Positions 1-9,901 of a DNA stretch of 64,000 nt are shown here, one piece after another; within the stretch, counting starts at the first letter, position 1, and each line of letters opens with the position of its first letter. The notes under the pieces are model-generated. The model was not told where the DNA came from. It searched no databases and worked only from the letters and a program-made list of their open reading frames with translations. This stretch comes from Flavobacterium franklandianum (GTDB lineage: Bacteria; Bacteroidota; Bacteroidia; Flavobacteriales; Flavobacteriaceae): contig NZ_VJZR01000011.1 in assembly GCF_007097365.1 (NCBI RefSeq), positions 1-64,000 on the forward strand. The letters run 5' to 3'. The translations under genes were made by a program, and so were the position numbers.

Positions 1-45
1 ATCGTTTAACAAAAACCAGCTACGGTTAACTTTCGAGTAACACGA

Positions 46-70
46 TACCTCGAGGCTCTGCCTCGGGGTA
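46..70. repeat. GC-rich hairpin repeat upstream of the barrel gene
   Basis: An 11-bp stem (TACCTCGAGGC pairing with GCCTCGGGGTA, one G-T pair) with a 3-base loop lies 11 bases before the start codon of the next gene. Its GC content is much higher than that of the flanking DNA. It looks like a dispersed intergenic repeat rather than a terminator, because no T-run follows on either strand. It would be transcribed in the 5' leader of the barrel gene if the promoter lies further upstream, outside the window. Confidence 0.6.
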
Positions 71-81
71 ATTCATTTAAA

Positions 82-717
82 ATGAAAAAAGTAATCTTAA
101 TGATTGCATTCGTTACTATTACGGTAATAAATGGGAATGCACAAGCGACAACCGACAATCGAGAAACATTGTCATTTGGATTAAAAGTAGGTGCCAATTA
201 TGCTAATGTGTATGATTCTAACAACGAGGATTTTGTTGCCGATGGTAAATTTGGACTTGCTGCAGGGGCTTTTGTCGCCATTCCTTTCGGAAAATTTATT
301 GGAATTCAGCCTGAGATTTTGTATTCCCAAAAAGGGTTTAAATCTACTGGAACGTATTTTGGAAGTACTTATGAAATGATCAGAACTACTGATTTCATTG
401 ATGTTCCACTTTTATTTGCCGTGAAACCAATTGGACAGTTAACATTGTTATTTGGTCCTCAATTCTCTTATTTGATGAAACAAAAGGATGAATTTACAGG
501 TGGAAACATTAGTTCGACCCAACAACAAGAGTTTGACAATGAAGACATCACAAAAAACATCTTAGGTTTAACTGGTGGTGCCGATTTCAATGTGGATAAT
601 TTGGTTTTTGGTTTGAGAGCCGGTTGGGATATTAAAACCAATGAAGGTGACGGAAATTCTTCAACACCACGTTATAAAAATATGTGGTATCAAGCAACGG
701 TAGGTTATAGATTCTAA
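82..717 (+). CDS. Outer-membrane beta-barrel protein (porin/PorT-like family)
   Basis: The 211-residue protein starts with a signal peptide (about residues 1-20, cleaved near NGNA|QA). The rest alternates polar and hydrophobic residues, as expected for a small barrel of roughly eight to ten strands. The segments FGLKVGANYANVYD near the N-terminus and ATVGYRF at the end are typical, with the terminal Phe used for barrel insertion. It matches the general pattern of the Bacteroidetes outer membrane beta-barrel family (PorT/OmpW-like, often called porin family). Its substrate cannot be told. It is convergent with purL and the two share a bidirectional terminator. Confidence 0.8.
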   Translation: MKKVILMIAFVTITVINGNAQATTDNRETLSFGLKVGANYANVYDSNNEDFVADGKFGLAAGAFVAIPFGKFIGIQPEILYSQKGFKSTGTYFGSTYEMIRTTDFIDVPLLFAVKPIGQLTLLFGPQFSYLMKQKDEFTGGNISSTQQQEFDNEDITKNILGLTGGADFNVDNLVFGLRAGWDIKTNEGDGNSSTPRYKNMWYQATVGYRF

Positions 718-741
718 TTTAAGACATACATAAAAAAAGAA

Positions 742-770
742 AAGCGTCCCGATTTTAGGACGCTTTTTCT
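742..770. terminator. Bidirectional intrinsic terminator between barrel gene and purL
   Basis: An 8-bp stem (AAGCGTCC with GGACGCTT) around an 8-base loop has a T-run on the plus side and an A-run on the other side. It can therefore stop both convergent genes. The same stem sequence recurs in the terminator at 4511-4543. Confidence 0.85.
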
Positions 771-787
771 ATTTTGTAAAATTAATG

Positions 788-3700
788 CTACTGTTTTTCA
801 ATCCACAATCGTGCATTCACAAAAGCTTCGTGCCAAGGCGAAACTTCATCGTTTCTATCTTTTGGATAATGTGCCCAGTTCCATTGGAATGTCGAACGCT
901 CAATGTGTGGCATCATAACCAAGTGACGACCTGTGGTATCACATAACATCGCTGTATTGTAATCCGAACCATTTGGATTCGCAGGATAACTATCGTAACC
1001 ATATTTTCCTACGATGTTGTAGTTTTCTTCGGCTAAAGGCAAATTGAATTTTCCTTCACCGTGCGAAACCCAAACTCCTAAAGTTGATCCCGCCAACGTA
1101 GATAACATCACCGATTTGTTTTCTTGAATCGTTACCGAGGTAAAAATACTTTCGTGTTTGTGACTGTCGTTGTGCAACATTTTTCCGTGAACTTCGTGCT
1201 CTGGATTCACTTTTTCCAATTCCATAAGCAATTGACAACCGTTACAAATTCCAACGGATAAAGTATCTTCTCTTTTGAAGAAATTATCTAAAGCAGTTTT
1301 GGCTTTTTCGTTGTATAAAAATGCTCCAGCCCAACCTTTGGCAGAACCCAAAACATCGGAATTCGAAAATCCACCAACAGCTCCAATAAACTGAATATCT
1401 TCCAGATTTTCACGTCCCGAAATCAAATCGGTCATATGTACATCTTTTACATCAAAACCAGCTAGATACATTGCATTCGCCATTTCACGCTCAGAATTAC
1501 TTCCTTTTTCACGGATAATAGCAGCCTTTGGCCTTGGTTTTGAATTGTCAATAATTGGTGCTTTTCCCGTAAAATGAATTGGGAAAGTATAGTTTAATAC
1601 TTGGGTTGCGTAATTTTCGAAACGCGCTTTTGCAGTTCCGTTTTTGGTTTGTTTTTGGTCTAACAAGAAAGAAGTTTTAAACCAAATGTCTCTGTATTTG
1701 GCAATATCCAATCCACAAGGGCCAAAATCTAAAATTCCATTGGTAGTTGCTGTTCCTAATTTGTAGAAAGAAACGCCTTTGTTATTCAATACATTTTCTA
1801 TTGCAGCATCGTCTTTCGCTTGGAAAACTACTGCAATATTTTCAGAGAATAAATATTTGATGATGTCTTTTTCTTCAAAAACGGAGAAATCAATTTTAGC
1901 TCCCAAATTCACATCGGCAAAACACATTTCCAATAAAGTAGTAATCAATCCACCACTTCCAATGTCGTGACCTGCCAAAATTTGATTGTCTAAAATCAAT
2001 TCTTGTAAAGTATTAAAAGCATTTTTGAAGAAAGCGGCATCCTTGATAGTTGGTGCTTCGTTTCCGATACTGTTTAAAGTTTGTGCTAATGAAGAACCTC
2101 CCAATTTGAATTCGTCTTGAGATAAGTTGATATAATAGATTGAACCACCGTCTTTTTGCAAAACAGGCTCCACCACTTTTCGAATATCGATACAGTTTCC
2201 TCCAGCCGAAATAATTACCGTTCCCGGTGCAATTACTTCGTCGTTTGGATATTTTTGTTTCATCGAAAGGGAGTCTTTTCCGGTTGGAATATTGATTCCT
2301 AATTCGATGGCAAATTCAGAACAAGCTTCAACGGCAGCATACAAACGAGCATCTTCACCTTCGTTTTTACAAGCCCACATCCAGTTAGCCGAAAGCGAAA
2401 TTCCTTTCATTCCGTCTTTTATTGGAGCCCAAACAATATTCGATAACGATTCGGCAATAGCAGTTCTAGTTCCTGCAACAGGATCAATTAAAGAGGCAAT
2501 AGGAGAGTGCCCAATGGAGGTCGCAACTCCTTCTTTTCCTTGATAATCCAAAGCCATTACACCAACATTGTTCAATGGCAATTGCAAAGGCCCAGCACAT
2601 TGTTGTTTGGCTACTTTTCCACCCACACAACGATCGACTTTATTGGTCAACCAGTCTTTACAGGCTACGGCTTCCAGTTGTAATACTTGCTCTAAATAAG
2701 TGGAGATATTTTTTTTGTCATATTCTAATGCAGGATAGTTGTAATTAATGGTTTTATCCGTCATCACTGTTTTTGGCGAACTTCCGAAGAAATCTTCCAA
2801 CGCATAATCCATTGGTTTTAAACCTGTAGTTTTAGACTCGAATGTAAAACGGTGATCGGCTGTAACGTCGCCCACTTGGTACATTGGAGAACGCTCCCGA
2901 TTTGCAATTTTTTGAAGTAAATCGATGTCTTTTTTGCCAATAACCAATCCCATTCTTTCCTGAGATTCGTTACCAATAATTTCTTTTGCCGAAAGGGTAG
3001 GATCGCCAACTGGCAATTTGTCCAAATCAATCAAACCGCCTGTTTCTTCGACCAATTCCGATAGACAGTTCAAGTGTCCGCCAGCACCGTGATCGTGAAT
3101 GGAAACTATTGGATTATGGTCGCTTTCTACCAAACCACGAATGGCATTTGCAGCACGTTTTTGCATCTCAGGGTTCGAACGTTGTACGGCATTCAACTCA
3201 ATGCCAGAACTCATCGCTCCAGTATCGGCAGAAGAAACGGCAGCACCACCCATTCCAATTCTATAATTTTCTCCTCCAAGAATAACGATTTTGTCACCTT
3301 CTTGTGGTTTGTGTTTTATGGCTTGATCTAATTTTCCGTAACCAATTCCACCCGCTTGCATAATTACTTTGTCGTAACCAATTTTGCGATTGTTTTCCTC
3401 GTGTTCGAAAGTCAAAACAGAACCGGTAATAAGTGGTTGTCCAAATTTATTTCCAAAATCAGAAGCTCCGTTCGATGCTTTTATCAAAATATCCATCGGA
3501 GTTTGATACAACCATTTTCGTTCTTTCATTCCGTTTTCCCAAGGTTTGTCTTGGTTTAAACGAGAATACGATGTCATATAAACTGCTGTTCCTGCCAATG
3601 GCAACGAACCTTGACCACCAGCCAAACGATCTCGAATTTCACCTCCAGCTCCTGTTGCAGCTCCGTTGAAAGGTTCTACAGTGGTTGGGAAATTATGGGT

Positions 3701-4456
3701 TTCTGCTTTTAAGGAAATAACCGAATCAAATTCTTTTATTTCGTAAAAATCAGGTTTGTCAGCAGTTTTTGGAGCAAATTGTTGCACTCTTGGACCTTTT
3801 ACAAATGCTACGTTGTCTTTGTAAGCCGAAACAATATCGTGTGGATTTTCTTGTGATGTTTTTTTGATTAATTTGAAAAGAGACGTTTCTTTTTCAACCC
3901 CATCTATAACAAAAGTTCCGTTGAAAATTTTGTGACGACAGTGTTCTGAATTGGCTTGTGAGAAAGCAAAAATCTCAGAATCGGTTAATTTTCTACCTAA
4001 TTTGGTTGACAAATTATCTAAATAATCTACTTCTTCGCCACTCAAAGACAAACCTTCTGATTGATTATAAGCCGCAATATCTTCAATGTTTAGAATGGCT
4101 TCAGGTTGGATGTGAATCGTGAAAATATCTTGATTCAACTCGGTGTATTTTTGCGAAAGCATCGGATCGAAATCAAAAGAATCGTCAGTAGCTTTGTGGA
4201 ATTCTTCGATTCGAATGATTCCGGAAATCCCCATATTTTGAGTAATTTCTACTGCATTGGTACTCCAAGGCGTAATCATAGTGGCACGAGGGCCAACAAA
4301 AAAATCCGACAATACGGATTTTTCTATTTTATGGGAGTCGGCAAAAAGCCAGTTGAGTTTTGAAATGTCTTGAGCTGACATTTCGTCTTCGCTCAATGCA
4401 TTTTGCGTCTGAACAGCATATACCGTTTTGCTTTGGTTTTCAAAGAAATGAATCAT
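788..4456 (-). CDS. purL: Phosphoribosylformylglycinamidine synthase (single-chain PurL)
   Basis: This 1222-residue enzyme converts FGAR, glutamine and ATP to FGAM in purine synthesis, in the cytoplasm. It has the long single-chain form (E. coli PurL is about 1295 residues). The order is an N-terminal PurS-like and linker region with FSQANSEHCRHKIFNG, two AIRS-type synthetase halves (AETHNFPTTVEPFNGAATG and PTGKDSLSM regions), and a C-terminal class I glutaminase. The glutaminase has REKGSNSEREM, the nucleophile motif GICNGCQLLMELE and the distal His-Glu in MMPHIERS. The start is ATG at 4456. It stands alone, with terminator hairpins on both sides. Confidence 0.97.
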   Translation of the reverse strand: MIHFFENQSKTVYAVQTQNALSEDEMSAQDISKLNWLFADSHKIEKSVLSDFFVGPRATMITPWSTNAVEITQNMGISGIIRIEEFHKATDDSFDFDPMLSQKYTELNQDIFTIHIQPEAILNIEDIAAYNQSEGLSLSGEEVDYLDNLSTKLGRKLTDSEIFAFSQANSEHCRHKIFNGTFVIDGVEKETSLFKLIKKTSQENPHDIVSAYKDNVAFVKGPRVQQFAPKTADKPDFYEIKEFDSVISLKAETHNFPTTVEPFNGAATGAGGEIRDRLAGGQGSLPLAGTAVYMTSYSRLNQDKPWENGMKERKWLYQTPMDILIKASNGASDFGNKFGQPLITGSVLTFEHEENNRKIGYDKVIMQAGGIGYGKLDQAIKHKPQEGDKIVILGGENYRIGMGGAAVSSADTGAMSSGIELNAVQRSNPEMQKRAANAIRGLVESDHNPIVSIHDHGAGGHLNCLSELVEETGGLIDLDKLPVGDPTLSAKEIIGNESQERMGLVIGKKDIDLLQKIANRERSPMYQVGDVTADHRFTFESKTTGLKPMDYALEDFFGSSPKTVMTDKTINYNYPALEYDKKNISTYLEQVLQLEAVACKDWLTNKVDRCVGGKVAKQQCAGPLQLPLNNVGVMALDYQGKEGVATSIGHSPIASLIDPVAGTRTAIAESLSNIVWAPIKDGMKGISLSANWMWACKNEGEDARLYAAVEACSEFAIELGINIPTGKDSLSMKQKYPNDEVIAPGTVIISAGGNCIDIRKVVEPVLQKDGGSIYYINLSQDEFKLGGSSLAQTLNSIGNEAPTIKDAAFFKNAFNTLQELILDNQILAGHDIGSGGLITTLLEMCFADVNLGAKIDFSVFEEKDIIKYLFSENIAVVFQAKDDAAIENVLNNKGVSFYKLGTATTNGILDFGPCGLDIAKYRDIWFKTSFLLDQKQTKNGTAKARFENYATQVLNYTFPIHFTGKAPIIDNSKPRPKAAIIREKGSNSEREMANAMYLAGFDVKDVHMTDLISGRENLEDIQFIGAVGGFSNSDVLGSAKGWAGAFLYNEKAKTALDNFFKREDTLSVGICNGCQLLMELEKVNPEHEVHGKMLHNDSHKHESIFTSVTIQENKSVMLSTLAGSTLGVWVSHGEGKFNLPLAEENYNIVGKYGYDSYPANPNGSDYNTAMLCDTTGRHLVMMPHIERSTFQWNWAHYPKDRNDEVSPWHEAFVNARLWIEKQ

Positions 4457-4510
4457 TATGATAGTGAAGTTAGTATTGTTTTGGTTGCAAATTTAATCAA
4501 TTAAGATTTA

Positions 4511-4543
4511 AAAAAAAAGCGTCCCGATTTTTATCTGGACGCT
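4511..4543 (-). terminator. Intrinsic terminator of the nuclease gene
   Basis: The stem AGCGTCC/GGACGCT (4518-4543) is followed on the minus strand by an unbroken run of T, just after the stop codon of the nuclease gene at 4550. The stem repeats that of the terminator at 742-770, so purL is bracketed by two related hairpins. Confidence 0.85.
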
Positions 4544-4549
4544 TTGAAT

Positions 4550-6604
4550 TTAGTTGATGATAATCTTCTTGGTGGTTGATTTGGAATCTTTGGTGACCTT
4601 GAGCAAGTAGGTGCCTTTTGGAAGATTCGTTACCAATATTGATGAACTTTGTGTGTTGCTCTTTTCAAAAACTTTCTGCCCTAATAAAGAAAATATTGCA
4701 ACAGAATGAACTCCATTGGAATCATCAAAAAGAATATTGAAATTCCCTTTTGATGGATTGGGATATATTTTGAAATCCTCTTGACTTAAAGTTTCCAATC
4801 CTAAACCTGAAAAACAAGTCCAAGAAAGGTCGTCAAAAGCCACACGATTTGTTGCAGTACTATTATCGGTAATACTTATAACCACATCCCCTGCAATATT
4901 GATTCCTGAAATGGTTGTGGTTGTCGATACACCTGTAGTGCTGTATGGAATGGTTCCCACAATATTTCCATTGACACGAAGATTGAAAGTTCCGCTAGTT
5001 CCAGTGAATCTTAGTTGAGTCGTAACGGTTAAACTACCAATTCCGTCAGCAGATGTTGAAGCCGAAAGAGATCCGTTTCTGATACAGATGGCTCTTGTAG
5101 TGTTTAATTTTTCGTCAGTCCGCGCATCAGTTGCTGTCCAATTCAAGCCTGAATCTCCTGTCCAAGTTTTTGGTAGCGTGTAGGATGAAGCAGCAGCAGG
5201 AATATTTTCGAAACTTTCGCTGGCACAAGAAGTTGAAATAACTGTCGTTGTTCCGTTTACGGAATTACTTTGCAGGGAAGAATTTCCTGCAGCATCTTTG
5301 GCAATTACATAAAAAGAATAAGTTGTTGTTGGTGCAAGTCCATTTACTAGTGCAGTTGTTCCAGAAACGGATGATTTAAAAATGGAATTCAGATACACAT
5401 CGTAACTGGTTACCCCAATATTATCGGTGCCGGCAATCCAACTCAAGGATACCGTGCTTGATGAACTTCCTGTGACAGCCAAGTTTGATGCTGTTGTTGG
5501 ATTTTGGGTGTCAGGAACAAAAACGGTTGTTGTTCCATTTACCGAATTACTTGCAAGAGATGAATTTACAGCAGCATCTTTTGCTATTACATAAAATGTA
5601 TAACTTGTTGTGGCTGAAAGTCCAGTTATTGTTGCATTTACACCTGAAACAGAAGTTTTTAAAACACCGTCCATATAAATATCATAACTGGTAACGGCAA
5701 CATTGTCTGTGCCAGCAGTCCAACTTAGGGAAACAGAACTGGATGTTGTTCCTGTAACTACTAAATTTGTGGCAGCGGTTGGTGTTTGTGTATCTGCAAC
5801 TGGGTTCCAAACGGCTTGCACATATTCTGGATGATCGATATAAGGATTTCTATTATTCTGGCGGGCATAAATGGCATTATTTCTAGTGATTTCTCTAGCA
5901 TTTACCGGGTCTTGAGCGTGCCAAGTCAATAGCATATTTAAGAATGATGTAGTGAAAACTTGATCTGTAGTACCGTTGAACATTGGAAAAGAATATCCAG
6001 CGACAGTATTTTCATAACGAGTTGCAAAATAAAAGTACATTCGAGCTATGTCACCTTTAAATTCATCGAGGGGTTCAAAAATATTTCCGCTATAACCCGC
6101 AATGGCACTTGAACCAAGTTTACTTCCATTTTTTGAAGTCCAAGATACTGAGCCAACAGTTCCGTGAGGATAATTACTCCTCATTCCATTTACTTTACCA
6201 TCGGTTGGAGTGATGGAATGGGCATCGGATACCATTGGAGCATTAGAACCAAAAACCGATTGAGGAATAATGTGCTCTCTATTGTAACAATCACCTTCTG
6301 CAGAATAATTTCCACATCTTTGAGTTGAAGCTATAGAATAATTGTAGGGATCGACACTCGTGGGGTTTTCAGAATACATATCTAAAACGGTTCCATCATT
6401 TTCATAAAAATTGTCTATGTCTGATGTTTGATAGGTGGTATATAAACCACCATAACCATTATCGATGTGGCCTTTTATAATGTTATATAAATTTGTTTTT
6501 AGTGTATATCCTGTGCCTGTTGCTGTAGAATAATATCCTGCGGGAACTTGTGCATAAGAAATTAGAGAAAATAATAATGCTGTAAAAAGTAATTTTAGGT
6601 TCAT
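4550..6604 (-). CDS. Secreted endonuclease I family nuclease with FN3 domains and T9SS sorting domain
   Basis: The mature N-terminal part (to about residue 270) carries the endonuclease I signature NREHIIPQSVFG, with the catalytic His of a His-Me finger nuclease that cuts DNA or RNA nonspecifically. Two fibronectin type III repeats follow (about 275-365 and 370-460; each has a SYxxYxxG-like centre). Next comes a beta-rich domain of about 130 residues, then a T9SS type A sorting domain (FKIYPNPSKGNFNILF ... GTYLLKVT). The signal peptide is MNLKLLFTALLFSLISYAQ. The longer frame opens with a TTG nine bases upstream, but the ATG at 6604 gives a normal signal peptide and is preferred. The likely role is extracellular nucleic acid degradation for nutrients or biofilm turnover. 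Confidence 0.9.
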   Translation of the reverse strand: MNLKLLFTALLFSLISYAQVPAGYYSTATGTGYTLKTNLYNIIKGHIDNGYGGLYTTYQTSDIDNFYENDGTVLDMYSENPTSVDPYNYSIASTQRCGNYSAEGDCYNREHIIPQSVFGSNAPMVSDAHSITPTDGKVNGMRSNYPHGTVGSVSWTSKNGSKLGSSAIAGYSGNIFEPLDEFKGDIARMYFYFATRYENTVAGYSFPMFNGTTDQVFTTSFLNMLLTWHAQDPVNAREITRNNAIYARQNNRNPYIDHPEYVQAVWNPVADTQTPTAATNLVVTGTTSSSVSLSWTAGTDNVAVTSYDIYMDGVLKTSVSGVNATITGLSATTSYTFYVIAKDAAVNSSLASNSVNGTTTVFVPDTQNPTTASNLAVTGSSSSTVSLSWIAGTDNIGVTSYDVYLNSIFKSSVSGTTALVNGLAPTTTYSFYVIAKDAAGNSSLQSNSVNGTTTVISTSCASESFENIPAAASSYTLPKTWTGDSGLNWTATDARTDEKLNTTRAICIRNGSLSASTSADGIGSLTVTTQLRFTGTSGTFNLRVNGNIVGTIPYSTTGVSTTTTISGINIAGDVVISITDNSTATNRVAFDDLSWTCFSGLGLETLSQEDFKIYPNPSKGNFNILFDDSNGVHSVAIFSLLGQKVFEKSNTQSSSILVTNLPKGTYLLKVTKDSKSTTKKIIIN

Positions 6605-6700
6605 TGAATGCAATTTAATAATGTAAATGTTTATTTTTGAAGTGCAAAATTAGATAAAAGTCAAACGGATTTAACTAGTTTGAACGTTAATTTAATACTA

Positions 6701-8227
6701 TCATTTAGGAAATGGCTTGTTTTGGTAAGCACCCAAATCAGGAGGTAAAGTTCGGGTGTTTCCTAGAATATCCAACGAAATTAAATAAGTAGCATTGCCT
6801 TTGGCAAAAGCCGCAGAAGTATTGTCAATATTGAATTTATTTTCTGCTATTTTGAAGAATTTTGGGTCTTTATTTTGGATAATTGCGTTATAATGCAAAG
6901 GATCTGTAGTAAACTGATATTCAGGATTATTGGTGTATTGATTTGAATCATTGTTGAATTTAATCAAGCAATTATTGAATTGATAAACAAAGGCAGATCC
7001 CGTTTTTTTATTCAAAATCATTTCGTTGGAATAAGAACCATAAATAATACAATTATTGAATGTGGCAGCCGTTAAATCTTTGACTTCTGGCGTTGCACCA
7101 GTGTAGTAATTATTAACCAAAACCGCCACTTGGCTTGAACTGTTCCAATTATTATTGAAAGTACAATGAGTAAACTTATAATCTCCACCATAAGTGCAAG
7201 CCAAACTGCCTAATCCAGCATTATTGACAACTAAATTTTCGCCATTAATTTTCGCTGTTTGGGCAAGAATTCCATAATTAGAAGAATTGTAAATTTGGGT
7301 ATTTTTTATATCAACCGTTGTACCGTTATTGTTTTGAATCAATAAACCAATCGCCGCATTTTTTATGGTTAAATGATTTATTTTATGATTGGTGCTTCCA
7401 TCGGTAAGCCAAATAGCACCCCATTGTCCTGGAACATCGAAAAAATCGGGTTCCAATCGATCACCTTCAAAAACAACTTCATTCTCCATCTTATCTGTTG
7501 TAGAAGTAGTTCCATTTACATTTAATGAAGCATTTTTCGCTAAAATAAGTCCTGAATTTGCATGAAAATGAACTCTCGTTCCCGGATCAAAACTGACAGT
7601 TTTCCCAGAAGGAACCGCTGCATAACCATAAATCACATACGGTTTTTGCTTGGTGAATGTCAATTCATTGCCATTTACAGGATCATTTTCGTCTAAAAAG
7701 AAACCGTAAATTTCTTCATTACCAATAGGAAGTGATTCGGTTGTGCCATCGTCATAACGTTGCGGATAAAGAAAAATCGCATCTTGAATCAGTGTTACCA
7801 ATTCCACTTTTTGAAGATTAGTTCCACCATCAAATAAAATTTGGTCAGTGTATAAAAAATCAGTTGGATTGGCATCGGCAATATTGGCGGTAGTTTCTAC
7901 AAAAATATACACGCTGTCTTTAGCCAAAAGATTGACATTATTAAATATTTTGCCTTGATTTCCTTGCGTGCCATCAACGGTCATTCTGTATTTCGAATTG
8001 AGGCCTTTTCCTAATTGAATGGTCGGAATTGTGATATCATTTTTACTATTATTATAAACTTTCAGCGTATAAGTACTAGAACCAATGTTAGTAAAAACGG
8101 TATCTAAGTAGATAGTATCTCTCGAAAATTTTAAATCTCCTGTACTTGCAACGGTTTCAAAATCAGTTCTACAAGAACTAAGAGCTATAAGAATACCAAT
8201 AATAAACAAAAATGTAAACTGACGCAT
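6701..8227 (-). CDS. Lipoprotein with right-handed parallel beta-helix repeats
   Basis: The 508-residue protein begins with a lipoprotein signal (lipobox ALSSC, Cys19), followed by a beta-sandwich-like region that may hold a DUF1573-type stretch (GDLKFSRDTIYLDTVFTN). From about residue 215 it has short repeating strands rich in Asn and Ile (for example VDIKNTQIYNSSNYGILAQ), the pattern of a right-handed beta-helix. Such proteins are surface or periplasmic in Bacteroidetes, and no lyase active site is recognisable. It lies 97 bases upstream of the nuclease gene on the same strand and may be co-transcribed with it. The function is unknown. Confidence 0.7.
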   Translation of the reverse strand: MRQFTFLFIIGILIALSSCRTDFETVASTGDLKFSRDTIYLDTVFTNIGSSTYTLKVYNNSKNDITIPTIQLGKGLNSKYRMTVDGTQGNQGKIFNNVNLLAKDSVYIFVETTANIADANPTDFLYTDQILFDGGTNLQKVELVTLIQDAIFLYPQRYDDGTTESLPIGNEEIYGFFLDENDPVNGNELTFTKQKPYVIYGYAAVPSGKTVSFDPGTRVHFHANSGLILAKNASLNVNGTTSTTDKMENEVVFEGDRLEPDFFDVPGQWGAIWLTDGSTNHKINHLTIKNAAIGLLIQNNNGTTVDIKNTQIYNSSNYGILAQTAKINGENLVVNNAGLGSLACTYGGDYKFTHCTFNNNWNSSSQVAVLVNNYYTGATPEVKDLTAATFNNCIIYGSYSNEMILNKKTGSAFVYQFNNCLIKFNNDSNQYTNNPEYQFTTDPLHYNAIIQNKDPKFFKIAENKFNIDNTSAAFAKGNATYLISLDILGNTRTLPPDLGAYQNKPFPK

Positions 8228-8354
8228 TTTGATTGATTTTTTTGTAAAAATAGGAAATTCTAATTGTATAAAAGAAAGAAAATAAAATTTGAACTTCGAT
8301 TAACATTTGTTTTTACCGTCTTTTATCTAAATTTACACTTTTAAAGCAAAATCA

Positions 8355-8828
8355 ATGACATTCGACAAAGAAAAAATACTGCAGTATTGCAATTCTATTT
8401 CAGAAAATACTTTAATGCAAACACTAAATATCAAATATACCGATGCTGGACCAGATTTTTTAGTAGCAACAATGCCAGTAAACCCTACGGTTCACCAACC
8501 TATGGGATTACTGCACGGCGGAGCTACTGTGGCTTTGGCCGAAAGTGTAGGCAGTGCAGCTTCGTTTCTATTTGTAAATGAAGAACATAGCGAAGTACGT
8601 GGAATCGAAATCTCGGCCAATCATGTCAAAGCAAAACGCAACGGTCTGGTAACTGCAACGGCAAGAATTATTCACAAAGGAAGTAGTATTCACCTATGGG
8701 AAATTCGTATCACCGACGAAAACGAATCGCTAATTTCGATTTGCAAATTGACTACGATGATTTTGCCAAAAAGAAAAATTCCCCTAACCCCCGAAGAGGG
8801 AATTAAAGTTGAACCTACTAAACAATAA
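8355..8828 (+). CDS. Hotdog-fold acyl-CoA thioesterase (PaaI/MenI-like)
   Basis: The 157-residue protein has the 4HBT-family active-site pattern, HGG at residues 54-56 and a Glu at 63 in LHGGATVALAES. Its stop overlaps the start of the isochorismate synthase by one base (TAATG), so the two are coupled. This neighbour suggests a role in menaquinone synthesis as DHNA-CoA thioesterase (MenI). That role is inferred from context. The last 16 or so codons (after ILPKRK) run through a repeat-like hairpin (8777-8804), so the C-terminal tail is probably a recent addition. Confidence 0.85.
   Translation: MTFDKEKILQYCNSISENTLMQTLNIKYTDAGPDFLVATMPVNPTVHQPMGLLHGGATVALAESVGSAASFLFVNEEHSEVRGIEISANHVKAKRNGLVTATARIIHKGSSIHLWEIRITDENESLISICKLTTMILPKRKIPLTPEEGIKVEPTKQ
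8777..8804. repeat. Hairpin repeat inside the 3' end of the thioesterase gene
   Basis: The arms AATTCCC and GGGAATT flank a C-rich loop (CTAACCCCCGAAGA). The C-run stands out from the surrounding AT-rich coding sequence. It encodes part of the C-terminal tail (IPLTPEEGI) of the thioesterase. I read it as a dispersed palindromic element that was captured by the reading frame. Confidence 0.5.
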
Positions 8829-9901
8829 TGAAACAATTTTTAGATAAAGCCAAGAACCATTTGGCACAAAATCTTCCTTTTGTACTTTATAAAAAGCCAA
8901 AAGAAACCAATATTACAGGTCTTTTTCAGAAAAATGATACGCTTTTCGCTGTAACTGATTTTACCGAAAAAGGGTTCGTTTTTGCTTCTTTTGATGGAAC
9001 TAAAATAGTTTTGATTCCCGAAAAGGAGTCCGAAATAAGGAATACTGTTTTCCAAAAAACAGAAATTGTAATTCAGGAAAAAACCCTCAATTTATCGGAT
9101 GAAACTGCTCAAAACCAATTCGAAAACTTGGTCAAAAAAGGGATCCAGGCTATTGAAAATAATGAATTTAAAAAGGTAGTTTTATCACGAAAAGAATCAC
9201 TGAATTTAACTGATTTTGATTTAATTACTGCTTTCCAAAATTTGGTTCAATTGTATCCAACCACTTTTGTGTATTGCTTTTATCATCCAAAAATAGGCAC
9301 TTGGTTAGGTGCAACGCCAGAACAATTGTTGAAAGCAAATGACGCTGAATTCAAAACCATTGCTTTGGCGGGAACACAAAAAGCCACAGGTTCTAATGAA
9401 GTGGTTTGGCCAAAAAAAGAACAAGAAGAACAGCAATTCGTCACCGATTATATAGTAGAAAAACTAAAAAATGTGGCCTCTGAACTAGTGGTTTCAATAC
9501 CTTACAGCCTAAAAGCAGGAAGTATTTGGCATATCAAAACCGATATTTCAGGAAGATTGAATTCGAGTTCCAGTTTGCAACAAGTGATTCAATTATTGCA
9601 TCCAACACCCGCAGTTTGTGGCTTTCCAAAGGATAAATCCAAAGCATTTATCTTAGAAAACGAAAAGTATGACCGTACTTTTTACACCGGTTTTCTAGGA
9701 GAATTAAATATGGGCGACAAAACAGATTTGTTCGTAAATTTGCGCTGTATGGAAATTGAGGTTGCTTCGAAAATCGCACTGGCACAAGCGCATTTATTTA
9801 TGGGTTGCGGCATCACAAAGGACAGTATTCCCGAAAAAGAGTGGGAGGAAAGCAAGAATAAATCAGTAACGATGAAGAAAATTTTAGATTGCAGATTTTA
9901 G
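8828..9901 (+). CDS. menF: Isochorismate synthase (chorismate-binding enzyme)
   Basis: The 357-residue protein matches the chorismate-utilising fold of MenF/EntC. Recognisable parts are KKVVLSRKES, the central ALAGTQKATG, HPTPAVCGFPK and FYTGFLGE, which carry the chorismate and Mg-binding residues. It should convert chorismate to isochorismate, the first step of menaquinone synthesis. Linkage to a hotdog thioesterase supports menaquinone over siderophore synthesis. It is somewhat shorter than E. coli MenF (about 430), mainly at the N-terminus. Its last codons (ILDCRF and stop) lie in a 14-bp tandem repeat. Confidence 0.88.
   Translation: MKQFLDKAKNHLAQNLPFVLYKKPKETNITGLFQKNDTLFAVTDFTEKGFVFASFDGTKIVLIPEKESEIRNTVFQKTEIVIQEKTLNLSDETAQNQFENLVKKGIQAIENNEFKKVVLSRKESLNLTDFDLITAFQNLVQLYPTTFVYCFYHPKIGTWLGATPEQLLKANDAEFKTIALAGTQKATGSNEVVWPKKEQEEQQFVTDYIVEKLKNVASELVVSIPYSLKAGSIWHIKTDISGRLNSSSSLQQVIQLLHPTPAVCGFPKDKSKAFILENEKYDRTFYTGFLGELNMGDKTDLFVNLRCMEIEVASKIALAQAHLFMGCGITKDSIPEKEWEESKNKSVTMKKILDCRF

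Noticed and set aside
788..4456. Many frames antisense to purL
   Set aside because: They are shadows of a highly conserved gene and contain no recognisable domains.
6605..6613. TTG start of the nuclease gene
   Set aside because: The ATG at 6604 gives a normal signal peptide, and the three extra residues are not supported.
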